A stretch of 64,000 nucleotides of DNA, from contig NW_026947484.1 of the NCBI RefSeq assembly GCF_034190915.1, positions 75,037,482-75,101,481 on the forward strand. Direction: 5' to 3'. A program made the position numbers and the translations under genes. Below are positions 24,796 to 37,454 of this stretch, piece after piece (the stretch's first letter is position 1; each line of letters starts with the position of its first letter). The DNA comes from Cavia porcellus. Lineage: Eukaryota > Chordata > Mammalia > Rodentia > Caviidae. The notes under the pieces were generated by a model. The model made no database searches, was not told the DNA's origin, and saw nothing but the letters and a program-made list of their open reading frames with translations.

Positions 24796-26175
24796 TTCTC
24801 CCAATGGCACTGAGGAGGGAGCTGAAGGCTGTCCAGTTACGACTTTGGAAAGGAGCAGAGCCATGTCTGTATGACCTATCATCTCGTTAGTACCTTGGCA
24901 AAGACTCAGGACACTTATCACCACCCAGCATCCCAGAAAAATCACTTTGATGGGTCTCCACTATACCACTGTAAGCTTTTCAGGTCACTAAAAGGTTAAT
25001 CTCTCAAAAGATAGGACATTAAGTTTTGCTCTCTTTAACTATATCTGTCTTTGTGGCCTGTCCCTGTCTCTTAAGAAGAAATCCCAACATTCATTACATC
25101 TAACTATGATGCATGGTAATTCAAGATAAGAGTTTTTTCCTATTGGGAAAAAAAATCAAAATGGATCTAAAAGCTCACTTAGAGCAACACTGGGTAGTCA
25201 GATGTCAAAGGTCCCTTTCCATAATGCTTGGCCTCCCTTTGTCTGGGAAGAAGTGTGGTGACACCAGGATGCCCATCACTGGGGTACAGAGCCGGAAGGG
25301 CCAGCAGTGCCCAGAATCTGTCACAACAGTTTCAGTACCTGAACTTTTCCTCAGTCTGGAGCACAAGACCCTGGTAAACACCTGTAAGCACAGTATGTCT
25401 ACACTGTAAATGTCTGCTCTTTCCTTCAGGCCTCTTTCCCAAAAGGCCCACCCCACAGCCTGGCAGATTCCAGCTCTTTCTCATCAAAGCTTGGGGCCCT
25501 TTGACAGAGGGCTCCAGATGCTTGTGTCTGTGTTTTGCACCAGTAAGACCGGACAGAAGGGTGCATGCAGAAAATGACCCCTGGAATAGTTTGAGGTGAC
25601 TGGGATGTACGGGTTCCCCTCGCCACGGGTTAGTAACCAGAGCCTGACCTGCAACCTCTGACTGCCCCCTCCTTTAGAAAACCAACCAGAAGGGCGGCTG
25701 TGGTTCGAGGACCTCTGACTACAAGTAATCAGGCAACTCCTCTCCCATGGGTCCCTTAGGAACAGGGGAGAGGCTGGCTTCTGGCTTTACTTTGGTAAGA
25801 AAAGCCCAGCGGGTAGAAATTTTACCCAGGACCCTGGAGGGGGCGGTTACCGTGAGGATCAGTGCAAGTCAGCGTAAGTACTTGTGGGGCAATGAGTCCA
25901 GTAACAGCCTGTGCCACTGGGCACCGATGCCAATGGTGCCCACCCTGCTGACCCGCAGGAATGGAGTCACCACCTAAAAGGTAACAGCTTTATAAATGGT
26001 GGAGAGGTTTTTAGGAGAGGGGAACCCCAGTCAGTCAGCCAGGTGTCTACAGGAATAGACACCACTCCATTCGACCCTTCACGCTAAAGAAATCTAAACT
26101 GCAGACAGACTATGGTATTCCATTAGGATCTTTTTCTGGGTCACTTTTGTTCAGAAGATTGTCCTTCTTTCTTTT

Positions 26176-26288
26176 AAACTCTATTTTCATGAGAGAGGGC
26201 CTCACTGTGTAGCCCAGGCTGGCCTCAAACTTACTATCCTCCTACCCCAGCCCCGTGTGCTGGGGTTACAGGGGCGCACCACACACTC
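26176..26288 (-). mobile_element. B1 SINE
   Basis: Reverse B1: GTAGCCCAGGCTGGCCTCAA and TGCTGGGGTTACAGGGGCGC. Located in the last ENTREP1 intron. Confidence 0.85.
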
Positions 26289-26722
26289 AGTTGCCTCTTA
26301 TTTCTAACCTATGGAAAGGAAAAAGAGTTGAGCCTTTAAGTCCTGCTGGCTTATTTATAGCGCCAAGCAGTCTGTGCAAATGTGAACAGCTCCCAGAATC
26401 CTGCCAATACCATTCTCAAAGGGCTAAGAAAACTCCCTCGGAGGAAGCTGCCCTTCAGGGAATCAGTGCTGGACACTCCAACTGCCCAGACCCTGTGGCT
26501 TTCCAGGTCTGCCTCCACGTCCCAGGAAACTGGGCCAAACCACAGTGGAAACATCACTGAGGCTCAAAGGAAAGTTCAGGCTTTCTCCCCATCCTGACCC
26601 CCGTTTCCTGACCACGAACTTACTGTGCTTTGGCTGGGAATCAGAGAAACCACTCAGGCTGGTTCCACGTCGCTATGGGAACCAGTTATCAGAATGAGGC
26701 TTGCTACGGCTAATAAAATTAC

Positions 26723-27015
26723 CTGTTCAAGGAAACTGGCACTGGTGATGGCTTCCTCCATGTGCTCCTCATCGGATTTCAGAACAGACTTAATGTTCTC
26801 CACAAGTTCGTGGATGTCAGGGGCCATGCTGCAGGAGGACTGCTCCAGGAACCTGGCCACCAGCAGCTTGGTGTCTATGTAAGATCTATAATCTATCAAA
26901 GACCGGGGCCGGCATCGCGAGGCTCTCGGTCTCAACCCCCGCCTCAGGGTCACGGCAGCCAGGTCCAGCCTCCTTTCGGTCTGCGTGGCAGCTTCACAGC
27001 TGAGCACTGGGGTGG
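26723..27015 (-). CDS. ENTREP1: ENTREP1 coding exon, conserved C-terminal region
   Basis: The largest coding exon here (293 bp, two leading bases, ends in phase 0). The acceptor is GTCTGCCCACAG and the donor GTAATT. It encodes SCEAATQTERRLDLAAVTLR, an Arg-rich stretch, then SLIDYRSYIDTKLLVARF and an acidic helical region (PDIHELVENIKSVLKSDEEH) ending SFLEQ. This is the strongest family signature in the window. Predicted helix content suggests a protein-interaction module; no enzyme motif is present. Confidence 0.95.
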
Positions 27016-29132
27016 CTGTGGGCAGACAAACAACAGAACCCATTGGCCGAGGCCCTCTACAAACGCCACAAAAGTCACCATGGTAAGCATGTGACAAATG
27101 CAAGGGTCATGCACATCTTGTTTCTCATCTTACAGAAGAAAAGGAAGCAACTCAAAAGTCTGACACAAGCCCACTCTTTGAGTGCACTTTCAGTCTGGTA
27201 GATCCAGAGATATTTAACTGTGTCACGTAAAACACAACCTTCGCACCAAGACCAGAGGACAAAAAGCAGAACCTAGAATGCAAACCAGTGAGTTTCATGG
27301 AACATGGCACATAGACGAGAATGGATAAAACAAATAACAAACATGGCTGCTGAGTGAAAGAATGTTCTGGAATGAAGGAGCCACTTAAAGGGAGTGAAGA
27401 GAGACAAAGCTTGTGGAGTGATGCTTATTCACTGGAGACTGTTACCTTTGTCCTAACCATCCTCAAGGGCACTGTACTGACTTCTACTACCGATGCTCAC
27501 ACCGTGGCTATGAGGTAGATCTATGGCTGACCATTAGAGAAAATGCAGATTCAGAGAGATTACACGTCATTCCTGAAGGCAACAGCAGGCCTTGAAAATC
27601 CACAGAAGACTCTAATTTCTGTGACTACCTACAGCAACAGAGTAAAGACCAGCAGAATGCTACTGCATCATGAAGTGAGTGAAGTGGAACCGGGCCTGTC
27701 TCCATGTGTCCACAGCCAGCCGCCACCCTTCAGTGTATCCACCGCTGGCAACCTCATTCTGTGAAGGCCTAAGTGGGCATGCAGATGTTCAAGGAAGACA
27801 GGGAGCTGAGGCTAAGAAAGCAGATGCAGAAGCCGAGCATTCCTTTCCTCTGGAGAAAGGTAAGCACGAGGAACTCTAAACTGGGGTTAGAGCTTGTCCT
27901 CCAAGGTTGGCATCTGCATGCTACAGACAGCAAGAGTCTTCCGTGAGAGATACTCGTGTGAGGGCAGAGTCAGGATCTGTGCTCATTCCCATGAAGGCAA
28001 CCTGGGGCCTCTCACAATAAAATGATCCAAAGGGCAACCATGTCGTCCTAGCCCCTGCAGGACTGCAATATGGAAGGGGTTCCAGAAAGACCTCCCTTAG
28101 CAGAGCAAGCAGCTAAGTTCCCGTGGGAGCTGCTAGGTGCCCAGCTCAAGTCCTCCACTGTGCAGGTGAGTCTGGGAATCAGCACCCAGCTGCCCAGCAG
28201 GGGGGCTGCTTGCAGGGTGTGCTCAGTCCAGGAGAGGAGGCTTCCTGCCCCGCCCAGTGCTGCAGATATGAGGAGTACTCTCTGGGGCTCCTGCACGGTC
28301 AGTCCAGAGCTGCGGCAATCAAAACACAGTGTCAGAGAGACAGAGAAGCTGCAAGGCTTGGGCAGGAACAGAGAGAGAGCAGGGTGAGAGGATGAGCAGA
28401 GTTTCATTTGCAGAGTTTTCAAAGAACAGAGGTCAACTGCTCTACCACTGCACCTACTGGCGTAGTTTCCTAAAGAATGCCCTGCTGACGAAATGAGAGA
28501 GCTTCAAATTCTTGCTTTTTTTTTTTTTTCCAGTTATCTACAATAATGAGATATTTGGAAATGTCTAGCTATTCATGTATTTAGAAAAAAACTGTTACTA
28601 TTTTTAACATTCAAATACCTACATATAAGCCAAACTTATATGTAGGTATAACTTATAAGTGCAGAGAGGGAGATGAACTGTGTTTCAAATTCTTTCAACT
28701 TCTTAAAACAAGGTCAGATCCCAATAGTTTTAGTTGATACACACACAGTAAAAAGATAGCAGATACTGACCTACAGAAGAGGGGGTAAAAACATGCACCC
28801 CTTTGATGGTATTCCCACAGAGTTGTAAGCAACTAGAAATCACAACTAGGCTTCATAATTTTCTTCCTGGCACACCTAACATGATATCATGTGCAATAAA
28901 TGCTTCTGATAACAGTGATTTAAAAAACAAATTCTGCCAGCCATAATAGAAGCAACAGATACACGTTCCTAATGGAAATGTCCAATCCATTCTTTTTCCA
29001 TGGATTCTTGATCTCTTTCTAGATACCACATAATCTGCAAAGCCCTGGGCCGGGTAGAGACACCTGCTTTTAGCTGGCAACTTTAGACAAACAGGTACAG
29101 TGGTCTGCAATGAGCTTAGGGAAGGACATCAC
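27016..29132 (-). other. ENTREP1 intron
   Basis: 2.1-kb intron. No repeat clearly recognised apart from a T run at 28516-28530. Chance frames up to 124 codons. Confidence 0.8.
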
Positions 29133-29285
29133 CTCTTTCCTCGGAATGGTGGAGCACAGGGTCACTCTTCGATCTTGTCCTTAGAGGTGGGAGCACTCTC
29201 CGGGCTCCAGGGGGATGCGCTGGGTTTAAGCTGGGAGTTGGTATGGAGGTGCTTTCTTCTCCAGGTGTGTTAGGAATGTCCCCAC
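29133..29285 (-). CDS. ENTREP1: ENTREP1 coding exon, basic Ser/Arg-rich tail segment
   Basis: A 153-bp exon taking two bases to complete a Gly codon and leaving with one base. The acceptor is ATGACTCAG and the donor GTGATG. It encodes GDIPNTPGEE and a low-complexity Ser/Pro stretch, then the conserved basic block LPPLRTRSKSDPVLH. RTRSKSDP looks like a basophilic kinase or 14-3-3-type site; that role is inferred only. No long ATG-started ORF marks this exon; it was found by family sequence and splice phase. Confidence 0.9.
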
Positions 29286-29890
29286 CTGAGTCATTTTAAA
29301 TGGGACAAACATAAATTATTTCACCAACTGCAGCCTCCCAAATGTTTGGCAGGAAACACCTGTGAGCCCAAACCTGCCAGGGCAAGAGTAATATAGATAA
29401 TAACATTTTCTTAGGCTGTCAGCCCAGGGTGTATTTCCCAGAACTATGGGAAAACCTGCCTCTCCAAAGCACCCTGCCACACCTAACACAAACAAACAAG
29501 AAGCATGAAGCCTGAGAGCCATGAAGCCATGCCAAAACATCAGCTTTGTCTAAAGGTGCTGAGCATCTTCTCCACTGATGCACCCTCAGGCCACTCTGAG
29601 AAACTCAGCACTTCATGGTTTCTGACTATGTATTCAGGCCGATCTTGCTGCAGGACTCCCTGCACAGGTGAGGGGTGTCCTGTGCACTGCAGGTGGCAGG
29701 GGGCCCTGGGCTGTGGGCACTAAATGAATCTGCAAAACTACTCTGGATTGGATGATCTCAGCTTGGGAAATACGATCATTTGGGAACCCAAGCTATGGTT
29801 TGGAAAAGTCTCTATAAAAATGGAAGAATTACAAACATACTTAGGGTAACACAGCTCTGGTTCACAATTCTCCTTCAAATAGAGGTGGGT

Positions 29891-29990
29891 GGGGCTGGGG
29901 TGGGACGCACCGGTACAGTGAGTGTTTAGCATGCACGAGACCCTGGCTTCAATCCCCAGGACCAAAATTGAAAGGAAAAAAAAAAAAAAA
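29891..29990 (+). mobile_element. ID SINE, older variant
   Basis: GGGGCTGGGGTGGGACGCAC, then CTTCAATCCCCAGGACC and an A-rich tail. Confidence 0.8.
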
Positions 29991-30613
29991 GAAGGGGAAC
30001 AGAAACTCATTTCAAATGGTACTGATGAAAAATTATCTCCACCTAAAATAGCTATAAGTTGATCCATTATTTATTACCATTTGCAATTTTGTCCTCGTAG
30101 ACAATTCTCTAGGTCATTTAAAACCTCCCCAAAGAGAAAGCTGTAACAATGACATCCTTAAATCACAGGGATAGACGTAAACTGACTCTAGGAATTACTA
30201 TAGGATGGAACATGAGAATTCACTCAGTGTTACAGCAGGATGACTGGGCCCTAGGTTATACACAATATGGTGCAACCCCACAGCAACCACTCTGCAAAAA
30301 TGGAACTTTTTCCTTTACAGGAGAAAGAAAACTGTAGATTGGAAAATGAAGACCAGATTAAAATCTATTTCACAGGTTCCTGCGGCTAGTCTGATTATTC
30401 ATGAAGGAATCTAAATCTATCTTTTCTTTCTTGTTCACATATTATCTCCCATTTGCAAGTATTTACCAGCATTTTTGCACCTGGAAAGGAGGATATAGGA
30501 TGAATCACTTGCTCCAAGAATATCTGAGCTCCAAGAAGACACCAGAAAGATGATTATTCTCCCACACGTTAATCTGCAGAACCATGACTGTGACCAGGGG
30601 TAATGTCTATTAC

Positions 30614-30692
30614 CTTGAGTCACTTGCATACAAACTGGCTCCAAGGGGCTAGCAGCAGCTTCTGATACCTCTGGCACTTGGCATGAAGACCC
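30614..30692 (-). CDS. ENTREP1: ENTREP1 coding exon, cytosolic linker
   Basis: A short 79-bp exon entering in phase 0 and leaving with one base. The acceptor is TGTGACGCAG and the donor GTAATA. It encodes GSSCQVPEVSEAAASPLEPV and ends QVTQ. This segment is variable in the family; I accept the exon because of splice phase, splice sites and position 168 bp after the PPPY exon. Confidence 0.88.
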
Positions 30693-30860
30693 CTGCGTCA
30701 CAGGAAAGAAAAGGTTCACTTTGTTGCTGTTGGTGATTCATAGGCTCCCAGTGAGCTCGGTAAAATGACATGCAAGGCACAACATCCCCACTGCTCTCTG
30801 TGCGGTGTTGTGCTTGCGGCTTGTGGGTAGCAACCTAGAGAGAGATGCTCTGGACAGTAC

Positions 30861-30990
30861 CTGCTCCTGATCCACCTGGCTCACTACAGCTTCATACGGA
30901 GGCGGCGGGTCCAGCGGACAGAACACTTCTACTCCTTTGATCCGAGCGCCATAAATATGTGGCAGTGGAATCACATCAGGACCAACCATC
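30861..30990 (-). CDS. ENTREP1: ENTREP1 coding exon with second PPxY motif
   Basis: A 130-bp exon. One leading G completes the Arg codon and it ends in phase 0 after CAG. The acceptor is TCTCTCTAG and the donor GTACTG. It encodes MVGPDVIPLPHIYGARIKGV and then PLDPPPPYEAVVSQ. PPPY is the second WW-domain ligand. The methionine at its start is internal to the protein, not an initiator. The upstream intron is 11.7 kb and holds most of a broken L1. Confidence 0.93.
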
Positions 30991-31229
30991 CTAGAGAGAG
31001 CACCTCAGCATCAGGAAGCCGTTCTATGCACTAGTCCTCAGCCTGCAGCGTGACTGCGGGGAAAGCCCCACCCTGTCCTACAATCACCAGTCAGGAAAAG
31101 GAGAACAGTCTGCGCTGCGCTGCTCGCTGCTGGGAAGCGGCTGCAGCTCCTCGGTAAAGGGGCTGCAGGTGAAATGTGACTGTGCCACTCCTCTTAAGAT
31201 CACCAGTCAATGCGCAAACAATCCTCAGA

Positions 31230-31395
31230 CACTGGCAACGGATAAGTGGTTGCCAGCGCCTCCAGGGAAGGGGACAGGGTGTGACTATCTAAAGGGTATA
31301 GCATTTTCTTAGAGATGACAAAAATGCTTTGGAACTAGAGAGAGGGAGTGGCTGCACAAAACGGAATCTACTAAGTGGCACTGAGTTAGGCATTT
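31230..31395 (+). mobile_element. Possible old L1 3' fragment
   Basis: GATAAGTGGTTGCCAGCGCC and following sequence resemble a mammalian-wide L1 3' end. Short and diverged. Confidence 0.4.
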
Positions 31396-31430
31396 CCAAG
31401 GGCTCACTTCATCTTACCTGAATCTCACCA

Positions 31431-31509
31431 CAATTTAAAGTGGGATGTTTGGTTTTGTAGCACTATAAAATACTGCAATTTAAAGTGGGATGTTTGGTTT
31501 TGTAGCACT
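31431..31509. repeat. 34-bp perfect direct duplication
   Basis: The same 34 bases (starting CAATTTAAAGTGGG) occur at 31431-31464 and 31476-31509, separated by 11 bp. The second copy leads straight into an ID SINE on the minus strand. Confidence 0.93.
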
Positions 31510-31576
31510 GGGGATCCAACCCAGGGCCTCGAGCGTGCTAGAAAAGTGTGCTGCCACTGGGCTGCACACCCAGCCT
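31500..31576 (-). mobile_element. ID SINE
   Basis: Reverse ID unit: GCACTGGGGATCCAACCCAG and CTGGGCTGCACACCCAGCC. Confidence 0.8.
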
Positions 31577-32271
31577 CAGCCTCAATTTAAAACCCACAAG
31601 TAAAGGCAGCCAAACCCAGTCACTGCTTGCATTAGGACATGCCCGGATTTCCCTAATGTCTGATTCATGACATAAACTCATTATTTGTCAAGTAAATAAC
31701 TGAAACCTGAGTTAATTTAAAACAAAAGGTGAACAATGTCCTAGCTCAGAGACAAAGCAGAGTCCTGAAAAAGTGGAGGATATTCACAGGCTGGGCGCTT
31801 TCCCCGTCCCAGGCGCCGTGCAGGATGTGGGCACTGGGTAACAGCTGTTTGTTTGTTTGTTTTTAAGGGTGTAGGAAGGATGACTCCAGGGGAAAAGGAA
31901 AAGAAGGCTGATACTGTTTCCCCCTGAATGTAATACAGTAAGACCAGCCACGTAGGTCAAAGGACTTCTGTTCACCACCACCAAAGCAAAGTTGCAACCA
32001 CCCCAGGATTTCAGCAGACATATTTAAAGGTTCTCACATTGACCCACAGTGTGGGTGTACAGAAGTGCAAAGAGGGTGTACTCTCCTCCAGGGAACTTAA
32101 TTAACATGGCAGCTGCGGTACTCAAGAGTCGAATCTCTCCCCTGAACCTCTTCCCCAGTCCTGCTGGCTGTTACTATGACTTTCTCCCCATTTTCCTCTC
32201 GTCTTGCATCCCCACCTCTGCTCTTTAAGTGGGGATACTTTAGGCTTCTTTAGTCACTATATATTACTTTT

Positions 32272-32386
32272 GGCGGGGGTATGAGATGGTCTTGCTATGT
32301 AGCCCAGAATGGCTTCAACCTCACAGTGATCCTCAGCCTCATGAGTGCTGGGATTACAGGTGTGCACCACCATGCCCAGCTACATT
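32272..32386 (-). mobile_element. B1 SINE
   Basis: Reverse B1: TGTAGCCCAGAATGGCTTCA, GTGCTGGGATTACAGGTGTG. Confidence 0.9.
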
Positions 32387-32594
32387 TTTAAAGTTTACTA
32401 ATAAAAACAGCATGACCTCACTTTCCCAAATGCCTTCGTCTCACCAAGTAAAGTTAGATGCTTTTGCTTCGTAAGTGCTGCTTAAGTAACAATTTTCTTG
32501 TTTGTTTTCTGGTTTGCTCCTTGGTTGAGGGACCTCAACTATTGCAAATAAAAAACAGAAGTCTTCAACTTTTCCTGCCAGTGTTCATGGAAAA

Positions 32595-32596
<2 letters not shown>

Positions 32597-32642
<46 letters not shown>
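32597..32642. repeat. CA microsatellite, 23 units
   Basis: 46-bp AC run followed by 54 bp of purine-rich GGGAGA sequence. Confidence 0.95.
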
Positions 32643-32651
<9 letters not shown>

Positions 32652-32740
32652 AGGAAGAAACAGAGAGGGAGGCGGGGAGGGAGAGGAGAGAGACGGTAAG
32701 AGCACCAAATTCTAACTTTAATTAATTAATTTATTTATTG

Positions 32741-32816
32741 GTATCGGGACTCACACTCAGTACTTTGCACTTGCCAGGCAGGCACTTATGCTACTGAGCT
32801 ATAACCCTGGCCCTAT
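32741..32816 (-). mobile_element. ID SINE (first of a tandem pair)
   Basis: Reverse ID: GGTATCGGGACTCACACTCA, CCAGGCAGGCACTTATGCTA, CCTGGCCCT. Confidence 0.85.
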
Positions 32817-32835
32817 TTTACTTTATTTATTTTTT

Positions 32836-32909
32836 TGGTACAGGAAACTGAACTCAGGACTTTGTGCTTGCCAGGCAGGCACTGTACCATTGAGTCACAT
32901 CCCCAGCCC
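32836..32909 (-). mobile_element. ID SINE (second of a tandem pair)
   Basis: Reverse ID of the same subtype, about 20 bp from the previous one and in the same orientation, consistent with insertion into the A tail of an earlier copy. Confidence 0.85.
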
Positions 32910-33657
32910 TCTAAATTTTAAAATATTACTATAAAATACTGCAAAAGCTGTAGTCAGGTTATGGAATATTGGAGAATGATAAAATTAGATTAACAGTTGC
33001 TCCAAAACAAAAAAGAAAAAAAAAAAAAAAAACGAAACAAGAGTGATGGAAAGTTACATGTAGGGGACTGCTTTGAGCAAGGATGGATTTAAAATTATTT
33101 TTTTATTCTTGTGTCTATTTCTAAAATGTAACTGGAAAAGAAGTGTAAAGAGATGTGATATTCTTTATTCCTAACAATAAAACTTTTGGAATCCTGTTAT
33201 TTAGAACAATGAGAATTCTATAGTTGCAACAAAAAAAAAAAAAAAAAGAAAAAAAAAGAAAAGAAAATGTTCTCCTCTTCTTTCCTGAATAAATGAGACT
33301 CTCATTCCTGGCCTGATCTGACGGGGAAGAAAGGAAGTTACATGTTTACTGGGAATGCTCGCCAGCAGGGCACCGCTCACCAAACATTCAGTCTGTAGAG
33401 ACGCCCCATCATGAAGGGGTTCCTGGAAAAGTTATACTGAAAGAGATACTGCTCCTTGGCACAGGTTGGGCCATGGCTTTCACGCCAACCCTCCCAACCA
33501 GCTGAGGCTGTTTAAGATCTAACAATGCCCAGCACCTCTCAGAAACCAGATCCTTCTAGGACCTTAATAGAGACTCTTTCCTGACCACTGAACAATGCAG
33601 TTGCTTTAATCCATAAGACCTATGGACTCCATAGAGGGAAGTCTTTACTCCTTCATA

Positions 33658-33786
33658 AACATGACCCCAGCGGCTGGGGATTTAGCTCAGCAGCATAAGC
33701 GCCTGCCTTGCAAGCGCGTGGTCATGAGTTCAATTCCCTGGTACCAATAAAAAAAACAACAAACAAAAAAAAAGAACATGACCCCA
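33658..33786 (+). mobile_element. ID SINE with 12-bp target duplication
   Basis: Element 33670-33774 with A box GGATTTAGCTCAG, flanked by perfect AACATGACCCCA. Confidence 0.95.
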
Positions 33787-35370
33787 TAAACCTTCTTTCC
33801 AGCCCTTACCAACCTCACCAAATAGTGTTTTTGTGAGGGAAACTTCCCCTCACAAATACACAGAGGCAAAGATGCATTAATTAGCCATGTCTAGAATGCA
33901 CCATTGAAAAGAAGACACAAACTAAAGAGGTCTCCATATGTGCAACAAAGTCTTCCACTATAATCAATCCACAGGTCTCAGCATAACAAACAAACAAACA
34001 CATACACAACAGAAACATGAGAAGAAAAGGCAACAAAACACCTTTAAAAACTCAACTCCCCCAAAGCTAACCCATGGGGAATTAACAAGGAGGAAAAGAA
34101 AAGCCACACAGCCCAATTATTTGAAAAGATAACAGAAGAGATTTTAAAAAAAGGAACAATAAGGAGCTTGATGAGTTCAAAGATACAATTATCTTTAGGA
34201 TCTTTACTTAAAGATCCTAAAAAACAACATGAACAGTGGGTCTACAGAAGACACCGCTGAAAAAGCTACCAGAGCTAGGCAAAGCAATGCAAAACCAGAA
34301 TATCCAAAATGGAAAAAGCAAGTCCATGAAAAGGCACCAAACAAATTCAGGAAATTAAAATTTCTATTGAAACTATGGGCAGCAGAAGCAATCAATGTGA
34401 GGGCAGATTGTCAGAGTCTGCTGTAGTGATTAATTATTACGAGAGACCCTCATAACAAGAGAACATGAAAAATGAATCCAAAAGCTCCTAGATGGCATAA
34501 ATAATACTGAGCTAAGAATGATAGGAATTAATCAGAAAATAGCATAAATTCCATTAAAAAATTTTTGCTTACAGAAATAAAAGAAAAAGCTTTCCAGATA
34601 TGATAATTTAACATACAGATGAGTGAGGCATATAAAACCCTAAATAGTCAGAAAAGAACATCTCCACAACATATCACCATCAAAATCCCAGAAGCCCAAC
34701 ACAAGAACAGAATTTTAAATGGTGCTAGAGAAAAGCAATGCATCATTTATAAAGGAAACCCCATTAGAAGTACAGTGGACTTCCCAAAACAAACCTCAAA
34801 AGCCAGGAAAACTTGAAGTGTTTCAAGCCCTAAAAACAAACAACTTCCAACCCAGAATATCCTGATATACCTGCAAAACTATCTTGCAAAACTGGAGAAG
34901 ATATTTTCATGATAAAGAGCACCTAAAGAACTTCCTGACCACCACAGCCAGCACTCCTAAAACTTCCCAAGGATATCCTAGAAATAGAAAATGAAGCTAA
35001 GGTCCAACAGAATGAATATATCAGCTAGGGCGAGCAGTTAAACGAAAGGAAAAAAAAGGGAATCAGCAACAGAAAAATAACGCAGTGACAGAAATTAATC
35101 AATACCTTTCAATAACAACTCTCAAGTAAATGTCTCAATTTCCCAGTCAAAAGACACAGACTGGCAAAATGGATCAAGAAATGAAGTTCGATGATATGCT
35201 AGGTACAAGAAACTCATTTTACCCAAAGAGAAATTCATATGCTAAAAGTCAGAGGGTGGAAAACAACATTTCACACAACAGGAACCCAGAAACAAGTAGG
35301 AGTAGCTCTCTTATCTGCAGACAAAGTGGGCCAAGCCAAAACTGATCGGAAGAGACAAAGAAGATCACTG

Positions 35371-36050
35371 GACAGCAAGCCCCTGACTTACGAATGTGTT
35401 CCACTCTGGGGAAACCATTTAAAATGAATTCATTCACTAGTCTGACAAAGTGAGTCTTACACGCCATTGACACAAATATATAATGTATATTGCTTTGTGC
35501 TTCCTGACAGTTCCCTCCACATCACCAGACTTTTCCTCTGGCTTCCAGACCTCCCGGGCTCTGACTGAGCACGGCACCACTGTACGCCATCACACTGTAC
35601 AGCAGGCACACAGCTGCACAGCTGTGACATGGCCAGCAGACATGTGAGCTTTTTCTGAGATCTGTTTGCATCTATAAACGTTCATAATGCAAGGCCCACT
35701 CTTATCTGTGAACGTGCTCAAATCTAATGTTTATAAATTAGAGACTTACTGTGTATTGGTTAAGGGAACAATTCAACAGGAAGAAATAAGAATTATAAAC
35801 ATATACACACCAAAAAACCGCACACTCAACAAAAGATCAGTAAATATCAATACAATTATAGTGGGCGATCTCAATATAGTTAAATCCCTGACTGATTTAG
35901 GAACATTCCAGTTGCAGACTTTCACAGGTGTCCTGTATAAAACTCACCATGTTAGCTTAGGGTAGGTTTAGGCTTATGAAGGAATCCAACCAATGAATAA
36001 TTCTCCTGGAATGGAACTCATTCATAAGCCAGGGACTCACTGAACCACTA
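35371..36050. mobile_element. Possible Tigger-like DNA transposon fragments in inverted arrangement
   Basis: Two non-L1 segments interrupt the endonuclease region at 35371-35744 and 35883-36050. The start of the first (about 35383-35415) and the reverse complement of the end of the second (about 36004-36040) match at about 25 of 33 bases, with a core like CCCTGRCTTAYGAATG. That core recalls Tigger-type terminal repeats. About 140 bp of L1 lies between them, so this may be two fragments, not one element. Confidence 0.35.
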
Positions 36051-36904
36051 TTTGTGTAGTTTGGCTACACAAAAAAGTCAACAAAGAAATATCAACAGTT
36101 GAGCCAAACCATCAAACATATGGACTTAAAAGATAGCTAAGAGCATTCTTTCTACCCAACAATAATAAAATACACATTCTTCTCAGCAGCCCATTGACTT
36201 TATCCAAAACAGACCCCGTTAGCAAAAGAAGCAAGCTTAAGTAAATGCAGAAGAATTAAAACTGTACCATACATATTATCAGATCACAGTGCAGTGAAAC
36301 TAAACTCAATAGTAAAAAAACTCCAGAAATTATGCAAATGCATGATAATTAAGCAATACCCTCTTGAATAATCAATAGGTCATAAAAGAAATCAAGGAAA
36401 ATAATAATAGTTTCTAGAATTAAACTATAATGTCAGTACAATATATCAGAACTTTGGGACACAATAAAAACAGTTCTCAGAAAGTTTACAACCGTGAATG
36501 AGCGTGCCAGAAAAACAGTAAGCCCTAAGGATGCACATCAAGGTCCTAGAAAAACAAGATTAATCCAAATGCAAACCTAGTTCAAGGAAGGAAATTACAA
36601 AGCTCTGAGCAGAAATAAATAAAATAGAGACTAAAACAAAAAAATATAAAGAACCAATGAACTGAAGAACTGGTTCTTCTAAAAAAAAAATAAACAAAGT
36701 AGACAAACCCTTAGCCAATCTTAAGGAAAGAAAAGACTCAAATCAATGTAATTAGAAATGAAAATGGATACAATGGATACTGCCAAAATCCAGAGTACTA
36801 GCAACCACTTCACAAACCTGCATGCCAATAAATTGGAGGATTAAGAAGAAATAGATTCTCAGATACATATGAATTCTACAAACAGAACCAAGAAGATTTA
36901 AAAA

Positions 36905-37395
36905 CACTAAGAATTTTTTTTACATGAGGGAGACAATATGATATTTACACACGTAAGTTCGATTTATTTCACTTATCATTATGGTCTCAAATTGCCTCCA
37001 CTTACCTATAAAGGAAAAAACTGAAAGATTAATAAGATCCAAAATGTATAACAAATATTGTGATAATTAGAGAAAAGAAAGAGCTCAAAAGGAGAGTACA
37101 ATTGGGATAGGGGAGAGGAGAAAAGGAAGAAGGGAAAGATTGTACCTAAATAGGTAAGCATGTGTGTGTGTATACAAACACAGATAACTATGAGTCTCTG
37201 TTAGTTCACCAAAAAGAACAGTTTATGCTTTCATTGTTTGACTGTTTGATCATTTTTTTCAGCCTAGATCTTATAACCTGAGCAATTACTCCTAAGGTAA
37301 CAATATGTAATATATTAACTAGTGTTAATTTCCTATTGTTTTGAAATTGTGTATTGTTTCTATCCTTTTTGTTTGCTTTGCTTTTTAAAATAAAA
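36905..37395 (+). mobile_element. 3' end of a HAL1-like element
   Basis: Matches the 3' tail of the element at 4636-7863: ACAATATGTAATATATTAAC, TTTCCTATTGTTTTG and AATAAA in the same order. A CATTATGGT box is at 36978. It replaces roughly 250 bp of host L1. Confidence 0.65.
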
Positions 37396-37454
37396 CAAAG
37401 TCTTCAACATGATACTGGCAAACAGAGTGCAACAAATCAAAGATCATACGTCAA

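Noticed and set aside
33371..33510. Minus-strand frame with KEQYLFQYNFSRNPFMMGRL ending before a stop, followed by GTGAGC
   Set aside because: Looked like a possible exon, but it does not fit the ENTREP1 phases or family sequence and has no clear acceptor.
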